From CAZAQS01 sp046485135 (GTDB lineage: Bacteria > Chloroflexota > Anaerolineae > Anaerolineales > UBA4823): a DNA stretch of 11,399 bases. The DNA is taken from assembly GCA_046485135.1 (NCBI GenBank), contig JAWOHN010000069.1, positions 1-11,399 on the forward strand. The letters are read 5' to 3'. Of the stretch, positions 6,138 through 11,399 are shown one piece after another. Each line of letters opens with the position of its first letter. Position 1 is the first letter of the stretch. The notes beneath the pieces are model-generated. The model saw only the letters and a list, made by a program, of their open reading frames with translations, was not told the origin of the DNA and searched no databases. Made by a program: the position numbers and the translations under genes.

Positions 6138-6173
6138 GGCTATTTTATAGCCGTAAGGATATCCCCCTGTCCA
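6138..6173 (-). promoter_or_regulatory. Candidate promoter and operator of the XRE-like gene
   Basis: On the minus strand TGGACA (6168-6173) and TATAAA (6144-6149) are 18 bases apart, each one base from consensus. The -10 box sits inside the perfect inverted repeat GGCTAT-TTT-ATAGCC (6138-6152), and a second small palindrome GGATATCC (6157-6164) lies in the spacer. This fits a promoter repressed by a dimeric HTH protein, possibly the gene's own product. Confidence 0.5.
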
Positions 6174-6271
6174 TATCCCAGTTTATCCTAATTTTCGAAA
6201 TACTTGCTTAACTTCTAGATCAGGGTATCCCGATCATGCTGAAAACCAGAATACATGATTGGTGTAAACCC

Positions 6272-6964
6272 TTAAGCCATCCTGCGCCGGGGAACAAGTT
6301 GCTCACCGTATGTTTTACGCATCAGTGCCACCCGGTTCAAAATCGTTTTTTCTGTTCGCCCTATGCGCAGCGCGATCTGTTTAGCCGTGTAGCCTTTTGC
6401 CCACAGATCCAGCACCAGATTTTCATCCTGTGAGGGAACAATATCGCCTTGATCGATATCCCGATTAATATTCGGGATATTCCGAATGAGTTCAATGGGA
6501 TCACCTTCATAGATTTTTAGTTTCAAGGATCGAATCAATTCGGATTGAATTTGCATCCAGCAATGATGGCGTTGCTCTCGGAGCGCTGTTCGAATAAGCG
6601 CCAATGCCCTCACATCGTTCCCATCCATGCGTGCCAGTCGGATCGATACAGATGAGGCCGGCAGGTGTTCCACAATCCTGTCTTCATAGCGGCTCACATC
6701 TTCATCTTCCGGATCGGGCGGTGAAGGGATCAGAATCAGCGTTTGTGTCGATTCGATTGGAACGATCTCCACCTTCATGGCTGGTCCCCAATAGCGATGC
6801 ACGAAGGTCAGTTGGGTTGTAAACTGCCTCCTATCAACAAGGGATTCCTGGTGAATCAGGGAGATCTCGGGATAGCTGTCACTCAACCAGCTAATGAGTT
6901 TTTGGGCTGTCGGCTCACTCCCTTTACTTATGATGTATCGAACGCAGTTTGAAGGATCTATCAT
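6272..6964 (-). CDS. Unrecognised 230-residue protein with C-terminal HTH, coupled to recombinase 2
   Basis: I do not recognise this protein as a named family. The C-terminus has a helix-turn-helix of the LuxR/sigma-region-4 kind: ENLVLDLWAKGYTAKQIALR then IGRTEKTILNRVALMRK (about 181-217), with a basic end (PRRRMA). The N-terminal two thirds is soluble, mixed alpha/beta (strands VEIVPI and TLILIP about 65-80, an acidic DPEDEDV turn about 84-90, helices about 108-150), with no membrane segment. Its ATG overlaps the stop of recombinase 2 as ATGA, so translation is probably coupled and the two proteins made together. This suggests a dedicated DNA-binding partner such as a directionality factor, co-recombinase or repressor. 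That is inference from context only. No phosphoacceptor or kinase motif is seen. Confidence 0.75.
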   Translation of the reverse strand: MIDPSNCVRYIISKGSEPTAQKLISWLSDSYPEISLIHQESLVDRRQFTTQLTFVHRYWGPAMKVEIVPIESTQTLILIPSPPDPEDEDVSRYEDRIVEHLPASSVSIRLARMDGNDVRALALIRTALREQRHHCWMQIQSELIRSLKLKIYEGDPIELIRNIPNINRDIDQGDIVPSQDENLVLDLWAKGYTAKQIALRIGRTEKTILNRVALMRKTYGEQLVPRRRMA

Positions 6965-7923
6965 TTCTCCCGCTCCCCTGACGAGACATAGCTTTGGCGG
7001 ATGACGGCGATCCGGTTGTGCCCCAACTTGAGCGATGTTTCCAGCAATGCCTGCCGGTCATCGGCTCCGCGCGACCTGGCGCGATGGTATTCTTCTACGC
7101 TGAAAGTCTTGCGGTATCCATGGCTGGCAAGTTTATGAATGCCTAATTCATCGCAGGCATCGCGCACCAACGTACGTGCCCGGTCCGGCAGTCCCAGCCG
7201 GTCGGCGAAGAGGTGACCACTTGGCTGTATATCAGGTGAGTTCTTGAGAGCGGTCATAAACCCCTGAGACCAGGGTGCATAAAGGAACCTGCGCGGCTTG
7301 CCGCCCTTGGTGTGGTTTTCGTTCCCTTCCTGGTTCAGGGAGATCATCCCACTCTCCAGATTGATATCCTGAGCGCGCAGATAGACAGCTTCGCTAATGC
7401 GCATCCCACCCGCCCACATCAAGGTGAGCAGTCTGGCAACAACGGGGTCCTGTGGTGTGATATGCGCGATGATCGCCTGTGCTTCTTCTTCGGTGTATGG
7501 GATGGGCTTCGGTTTTGAATGAAAGCCACCTGGTCCTCCCTGATTTTTATATGGCAGCAACGGTGGTGCATCGGGAAAGAAGATGCCGGCCTTGCGGCAG
7601 GCAGTGTCCAGCTTGCGCAGGGAGGCGCAAGCGCGGGCAATCCTTCCACCTGACCGCTCTCGCTGTTTCAGCTCCTCGATATAGGCGAGTGCCATCTCTT
7701 GCCTGACCTCAGAGAGATGTTTCACCTCCGGCCATTTGGAGCGAACGAACCGGGCGAACTGGTGCACATCCGCTGACATGCAGCGCATGGTACTGATGCC
7801 GGTGATCAGCTCCGTATCCCGATGGCGCCGCTTGGCTATATGCCGGCTGGCGCCGGGTTGAAAGATGCCCTGCAGGGCTATCATCATCTGGTAACCCAGG
7901 CTGCCCGCACTGTTTTTGCTCAT
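6961..7923 (-). CDS. Tyrosine recombinase/integrase 2 (divergent)
   Basis: This is a second site-specific recombinase, clearly different from the first. It has 320 residues from the ATG at 7923; numbers below count from the adjacent ATG at 7926. The catalytic set is complete: Arg176 in GGMRISEAVYL, His269-x-x-Arg272 in SHGYRKTF, His303 in LKLGHNRI and Tyr313 in RQSYV. The stretch between HxxR and the GH motif is about 8 residues longer than in recombinase 1. A likely beta-hairpin Lys is in NHTKGGKPRRF (204-214). The N-terminal part lacks an obvious canonical SAM-like sequence. A strong GGAGGTGA site precedes two ATGs, and 7923 has the better spacing. The gene overlaps the HTH gene by 4 bases. 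It may act at the repeat-rich DNA behind its start, but the sites are unknown. Confidence 0.88.
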   Translation of the reverse strand: MSKNSAGSLGYQMMIALQGIFQPGASRHIAKRRHRDTELITGISTMRCMSADVHQFARFVRSKWPEVKHLSEVRQEMALAYIEELKQRERSGGRIARACASLRKLDTACRKAGIFFPDAPPLLPYKNQGGPGGFHSKPKPIPYTEEEAQAIIAHITPQDPVVARLLTLMWAGGMRISEAVYLRAQDINLESGMISLNQEGNENHTKGGKPRRFLYAPWSQGFMTALKNSPDIQPSGHLFADRLGLPDRARTLVRDACDELGIHKLASHGYRKTFSVEEYHRARSRGADDRQALLETSLKLGHNRIAVIRQSYVSSGEREK

Positions 7924-8031
7924 CATTCACCTCCACAAATCTAAAATTGCCGATAGCCGACCGGATAACGCTTTTCCCTTAGTTTCCTATTACAGCTTTC
8001 TACTTCGCCAACCTCGGTAAGACAACTTGCC

Positions 8032-8158
8032 GGCGCCGCTACGCTTAGCGCCTTAGGGTTGCAACTCCCCTTCCGGAGAGAGCCTGCAAAGATCGCAGGT
8101 TGATCGCTTGAGTGAGGCCCACGCTGCAGTTGAGCGATCCAACAGCTTCAGCGCGCTG
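8032..8158. repeat. Cluster of consecutive hairpins upstream of recombinase 2
   Basis: In order: GGCGC (8032-8036)/GCGCC (8048-8052), CTCC (8065-8068)/GGAG (8075-8078), CCTGC (8083-8087)/GCAGG (8095-8099), GATCGCT (8102-8108)/AGCGATC (8133-8139), and the palindrome CAGCGCGCTG (8149-8158). On the minus strand this would be in the leader of recombinase 2. A structured RNA is possible, but no known riboswitch was recognised. Confidence 0.45.
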
Positions 8159-8335
8159 CCCAACCGCCTGGCGAAAGTGCGGCTGGGGATGGGATAACGG
8201 TGAAATATCTTTGTAGTTAACCTCCTTTCCTTGTCATCTGGTTTGGTTTCGGGTTCTCCTTCGAATGTGCATTCTGGCACACTGACCAACGTTTAAGTGG
8301 GAGAACCGATTGCCACTTGGCATAGTTAAAAAAAA

Positions 8336-8481
8336 AGAAACCACACATCCAGGGGGAAAAATGACCTGCCAACGTATGGTTTCTGTATCACTGATATTTG
8401 GCGCCGAAAGCAGCGCGTTGGTAATCGTTATTAAAATATTACCAGCGAAATCCGATTTGTCAAGCGATTTTTGGAAAATCG
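8336..8481. repeat. Series of perfect inverted repeats
   Basis: Three perfect pairs lie within 146 bases: AGAAACCA (8336-8343)/TGGTTTCT (8377-8384), TGGTAAT (8419-8425)/ATTACCA (8438-8444), and CGATTTT (8465-8471)/AAAATCG (8475-8481, 3-base loop). They are too widely spaced or lack T-runs, so they do not read as terminators. Confidence 0.55.
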
Positions 8482-8486
8482 AGACC

Positions 8487-8506
8487 TGTGTCCGGATGTG
8501 TCCGGT
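8487..8506 (+). repeat. Tandem 10-bp repeat TGTGTCCGG(A/T)
   Basis: TGTGTCCGGA (8487-8496) is followed at once by TGTGTCCGGT (8497-8506). One helical turn in period, it could be a protein-binding site or mark an element end. No further copies were seen in the window. Confidence 0.6.
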
Positions 8507-8617
8507 ACATACGTCCCTATCTCAAATGTGAACCAAAGTCAATAAAGTGCAATAACGGATCGTCTTATTTACGCTTCATGAACTTGATTAGTGTGCACGC
8601 AAATGTTGTCAGGGAAA

Positions 8618-8667
8618 GGAGCCTGCGGTAGGATTGGGCCACCATAGACCAAACTACCGGAGGCTCC
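8618..8667 (+). promoter_or_regulatory. Stem-loop covering the transposase ribosome site
   Basis: GGAGCCTGCGGTAG (8618-8631) pairs with CTACCGGAGGCTCC (8654-8667) at 13 of 14 positions around a 22-base loop. The ribosome site GGAGG (8659-8663) lies wholly inside the 3' arm and the ATG follows at 8670. In several IS families such structures limit transposase translation, especially from read-through transcripts. The same role here is inferred. Confidence 0.7.
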
Positions 8668-9653
8668 CCATGAACTATAACACTGAAATGATCAACAGCG
8701 TAGCACAACAAATAGCCGAGATGTTCAAAGAAGCGGTGGTGGAACAACAAAAAGCCGGACAAGGGACACCGCTGATCGCTCAAATCGAGGCAGGTCTGCG
8801 AGAAACCTTGAGGCAAATTGGTCTGCAAGCTTTGGGAATGTTTTTGAGTTCAATGCAATCGACACCAAGCAGTGAAATGGCTTGTGAATGTGGTGGGATT
8901 TTGCATTATCAGCGTATAAGAGAGGCGAAGGTCATCAGCGTGTTTGGGAAAACGGCCTATAAGCGAGCCTATTATGCGGGCTGTACTTGCAAGAAAGGGA
9001 AAGCGCCCTTAGATCAGCAGTTTGGATTAGAACCAGGAGCGGTGACTGCCGGTTTAGCCCAACTCTTGGCATTGGCAGGGATTGAATTTTCTTACGACGA
9101 AAGCCCCCGCTGGTTGCAAGCCTACCTGTTGTTTGAGGTTTCCGAGAACACGGTGCGTTCAGAAACCGAACAGATGGGTGCGCTCCAGGAGGATGAAGAG
9201 AAAAAGCTGCTGGAGCGCAGTCAGGATGAAGTTTATCTGCAAGAACGGCAACGCCAGCCAGGCCAGGCGCCGTCTCGCTTCTATGGTTCCATGGATGCGG
9301 CCAAGGTGCGCATAGAACCACGTCCCAAGAAGGGTGAAGAGAAAGGGGAACATGAAGATTGGCGAGATATGAAAGTGCTGTGTTGGTATGAAGTCGAAAG
9401 TGTCCCGCCTGCCCAACGTTCAACTCGCCATAAGGAGAAGCAAGCCCGAGAACAACCGGCCTTGCGGGCTAAGAATATGCACTATTTCTGCGATATTACT
9501 GAAGCGGAGGAGTTTGGGAAACTCGTCTGGTCTAGCGGCTGTAACCTCAAGGCTGTCTTGAGCCCAGAACTTATCTTTCTGGGAGATGGGGCAGTTTGGA
9601 TTTGGAACTTGGTTGCCAAGTATTACCCTAACGCCATCCAGATTGTGGATTGG
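8618..9653 (+). mobile_element. Truncated ISKra4-family insertion sequence
   Basis: The span is the minimum supported by the leader stem-loop plus transposase coding. The left terminal repeat was not identified and may lie up to about 150 bases further left. The right end is missing: the element stops inside the transposase where gspE sequence begins, so no target duplication or terminal inverted repeat pair can be tested here. Confidence 0.7.
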
Positions 9654-9728
9654 GTGAGACCCGACATGACCTTGATGCGGGAGATGATGGAGGGATGGAG
9701 CCGCTTGGGCGGAGAAAACATGGGGTAG
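8670..9728 (+). pseudogene. ISKra4-family transposase, C-terminally truncated
   Basis: This DDE transposase would cut and join IS ends. True transposase sequence covers residues 1-328 (to 9653). It has an N-terminal region with cysteine pairs CEC (72-74) and CTC (105-107) around a VFGKTAYKRAYYAGC strand. The first catalytic Asp is in FYGSMDAAKVRIEP (Asp209), the second in FLGDGAVWIWNL (Asp306), and IVDW (325-328) closes the conserved part. Family members go on with a Tyr-His and some 100 or more residues that include the catalytic Glu; these are lost. After 9653 the frame runs 24 codons through the antisense of gspE to a TAG. Start is the ATG at 8670 with GGAGG 6 bases upstream; a TTG at 8634 lies in the hairpin loop and is rejected. 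It should be inactive. Confidence 0.85.
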
Positions 9729-10387
9729 AGAAGACCGTCGATCCGAAACCGGATGGTCAGTTCCTGCTGGTAGGGCTCGATGTGAATGTCGCTGGCCCGG
9801 CTCTTGACCGCCTTGGAAAAGAGGAGGTTGACGAACTTGATGACCGGAGCCTCGGAGGTGTCCTCCAGGAGGTCCGTGGTTTCCTCGATCTGGGCAAAGA
9901 TCTGCTCGCTGTCTTCCTCGTCGATGTCCTTGAGCACCTGTTCCGCGGTGTGGGGACCTTCTTCAAAGGCCAGGTTGATGGCCTTGACGATCTCTCTCTC
10001 CGGGGCCAGGACCGTCTCCACGAACCCCTGCTTCAGGGTGCGCGTGATCTGGTCGATGGTCTCATAGTCAAAGGGGTCGTTCATGGCGATGACCGGCCCC
10101 TGATCGCCGTTTCCGAGGGGCACGGCCTTTCGCTGCTTGAGAAAGGACACGCTCAGGTCGGCGGAGATGCGGGCGTCGATCATGGACGACGGGATGCGGT
10201 CCAGGAGGCGGAGTCCGAGAAGCGAGGAAAAGGCCGCAAGAAGGGTCTCCTCGTCCAGGATGCCTTCGGCCTTGATGCGGGCGGCCAGGGACTCGTCACC
10301 GCCCGTGTCGAGGGCCTCCAGGTCCCGGATGCGCGCCTCATCCACCTTCAGGTCGTTTCGAAGAATATGGATCAGTTCTGAAATCAT
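9656..10387 (-). pseudogene. gspE: Type II secretion ATPase GspE, catalytic half missing
   Basis: GspE is the cytoplasmic hexameric ATPase that powers pseudopilus assembly in type II secretion. The 244 native residues hold the N-terminal MshEN-like/GspE domain (about 30-130, with EGILDEETLLAAFSSLLGL near 41-59), a Glu/Asp-rich linker, and the start of the core domain: APVIKFVNLLFSKAVKSR, then ASDIHIEP (197-204), FRIDGLLY and ISRIKVMSGL. Normal proteins continue with about 300 more residues carrying Walker A, Asp box, Walker B, His box and usually a CxxC zinc site. Here, after Leu at 9656, the frame reads antisense IS sequence and stops at 9623. The ATG at 10387 is the best start, though no ribosome site is clear; a TTG at 10444 is the alternative. 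It follows gspD, the usual gsp order. Confidence 0.85.
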
Positions 10388-10523
10388 GGGCCCAAGAAAC
10401 CGGTTAGGGTGAGTCGTGATGGTGACGGTGAAAAGCCGGGGCAAAAGGCTGAGCGTGTCGAACCTTGATCCTTTTACCGTTACCGGCAGACCGCGAAACG
10501 GTTATGCCGCGAGGCGCCGGGGC

Positions 10524-11399
10524 TCAATCCGCAGGCGCCGGAGCGGCCTCCTGTTCCGAGGAGGTCTTCGGTTCATTGAACCAGGGCTGTTCACCGTCCA
10601 CCGTCCCACGGAACCGGGACCGTTCGATCTCCATGTGGCGCTCTTTTTCCATGCGGAGGGCCTCCCCGTCGGCCTTGGTCTCGATCACCCGGGGGCTGAT
10701 GAACACGAGCAGGTTGGTCCGGTTGTCGTTCACCGAGATGCTCTTGAATCCCCACCCGGCAAAGGGCATTCCTCCCAGGCAGGGGACCTGCCCCTTGGAA
10801 AAATCCTGCTGGGACTCGATGAGCCCGCCGATCACCACGGTGTGCCCGTCGAAGACCTCCACCGTGGTGTTGATGCTCCGCTTGCGGGTGATGGGCTGGG
10901 TCGCGGTGACGGAACCGCTGATCCGGTTGACCTCCTGGTTGATCTCCAGGCGGATCTTGCCGTGCTGGTTGATGTGCGGGGTGATCTCCAGGATGATGCC
11001 CACGTCCCGGTAGTCCAGGTTCTGGGAGGTCCCGCCGCCCTCCAGTACGGTCTCGGTGGTCTGGAACGGCCGGTTCTCCGATATGTTGATGTTGGCGGTC
11101 TCGTTGTTGAGCGTCATGAGCTGGGGCCGGGACAGGACGTTGACCGTGTTGAGGCTCTCCACGGCCCGGATCAGGAGACCCAGCGAAGGGAAGATGTAAT
11201 CCCCGATGGCGATGCTCTCGCCGAGCATGCCCAGGCTGAAGCCCGAGCCCAGGGCGATACCGGCTCCTGTGCCGAACAGGTCGGTCAGAGCCCCACTGTT
11301 CTGGCTTCCGCCGATGACGCCGACTCTGGCACTATCCGTGAAAGGATGGACCACGTCCTCCAGGGCCTGCCACTCGGAACCGAACCGGAACTCCTCGTT
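10524..11399 (-). CDS. gspD: Type II secretion secretin GspD, C-terminal part (runs off window)
   Basis: GspD forms the outer-membrane channel of type II secretion. About 291 residues are visible, open to the window edge; the N0-N3 domains lie outside. The secretin domain is clear: FRFGSEWQAL at the start, a Gly-rich segment (GTGAGIALGSGF), VNVLSRPQLMTLNNETANIN, RDVGIILEITPHIN, then INTTVEVFDGHTVVIGGLIE, VPCLGGMPFAGWGFKS and TNLLVFISPRVIE. These are the conserved beta-barrel motifs in normal order. The C-terminus is a charged helix plus a Pro/Ala/Glu-rich tail, possibly the pilotin-binding S-domain region. Codon use is strongly GC-biased at third positions, unlike genes left of 9650. gspE follows after about 136 bases. 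Confidence 0.92.
   Translation of the reverse strand, partial: NEEFRFGSEWQALEDVVHPFTDSARVGVIGGSQNSGALTDLFGTGAGIALGSGFSLGMLGESIAIGDYIFPSLGLLIRAVESLNTVNVLSRPQLMTLNNETANINISENRPFQTTETVLEGGGTSQNLDYRDVGIILEITPHINQHGKIRLEINQEVNRISGSVTATQPITRKRSINTTVEVFDGHTVVIGGLIESQQDFSKGQVPCLGGMPFAGWGFKSISVNDNRTNLLVFISPRVIETKADGEALRMEKERHMEIERSRFRGTVDGEQPWFNEPKTSSEQEAAPAPAD

Larger units (their letters stand above)
7927..8617. other. About 690 bases of apparently non-coding, repeat-rich DNA
   Basis: I find no convincing gene here; the open frames lack ribosome sites and start at TTG, and their products have no domain features. The stretch holds a cluster of small hairpins (8032-8158), several longer inverted repeats (8336-8481) and a tandem 10-bp repeat (8487-8506), listed separately. 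It may contain the left end of the IS (undetermined) and the 5' leader of recombinase 2. No clear promoter was identified. Confidence 0.6.

Noticed and set aside
8216..8230. Strong AAGGAGG ribosome-site-like sequence on the minus strand (8221-8227)
   Set aside because: No ATG, GTG or TTG follows at a usable distance, so it starts no gene that I can see.
8053..8289. 78-codon minus-strand frame behind recombinase 2
   Set aside because: It starts with TTG, has no ribosome site, crosses the hairpin cluster and shows no domain features. It is more likely chance.
8310..8531. 73-codon plus-strand frame in the repeat-rich gap
   Set aside because: It starts at TTG without a ribosome site and spans all the inverted repeats. 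The product has no recognisable features.
9654..9728. C-terminal tail of the transposase frame as a genuine fusion
   Set aside because: These 24 codons are the exact antisense of conserved GspE sequence (through PKRLHPSIISRIKVMSGL), so they are read-through, not evolved protein.
9650..10381. 243-codon plus-strand frame opposite gspE
   Set aside because: It is an antisense shadow of GC-rich coding DNA. The minus-strand frame has clear GspE motifs.

Overview
The window reads as bacterial DNA of two unlike parts. Bases 1 to about 9650 have moderate GC and ordinary intergenic spacing. They carry a cobalt/nickel ECF transporter operon, a small thioredoxin operon, a tRNA-Lys and a patch of mobile-element genes. 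Bases from about 9656 to the end are visibly more GC-rich and carry type II secretion genes. Gene content of the left part (CbiMQO with a Fur-type regulator, a DUF4332 protein beside a thioredoxin, an ISKra4-like transposase) would suit an environmental Chloroflexota/Anaerolineae-like genome. That is an impression from gene families, not a measurement. The secretion genes look more like a diderm, Desulfobacterota-like source.

Layout. (1) 7-3138, minus strand: promoter and perfect palindromic operator, then a Fur-family regulator, cbiM (fused to a PDGLE-type domain), cbiQ and cbiO. This is one tightly spaced metal-uptake operon that its first gene probably represses. (2) 3284-4101, minus strand: a DUF4332 helix-hairpin-helix protein and a thioredoxin, closed by a hairpin terminator; a doubtful small membrane ORF lies just upstream. 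(3) 4305-4498, plus strand: tRNA-Lys(TTT) with a near-consensus promoter and a terminator. (4) 4418-8617: a recombinase-rich island starting at the tRNA 3' end. It holds tyrosine recombinase 1 (plus), a tandem/palindromic repeat, an XRE-like HTH protein (minus), and a two-gene unit in which tyrosine recombinase 2 is joined by a 4-base ATGA overlap to a 230-residue HTH protein (minus). Behind recombinase 2 lies about 700 bases of repeat-rich, apparently non-coding DNA. (5) 8618-9653: an ISKra4-family IS remnant whose transposase start sits inside a 14-bp stem-loop. (6) 9656-11399, minus strand: gspE without its catalytic half and the C-terminal part of gspD, which runs off the window.

Two points deserve most attention. 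First, the island beside tRNA-Lys holds two different tyrosine recombinases, two DNA-binding proteins and several candidate recombination or arm-type sites; the recombinase-HTH pair is not a module I recognise. Second, at about 9653-9656 a transposase broken mid-gene meets a gspE broken mid-gene. This is either a real rearrangement or a chimeric assembly join, and the change of base composition at the same point favours unrelated DNA on the two sides.
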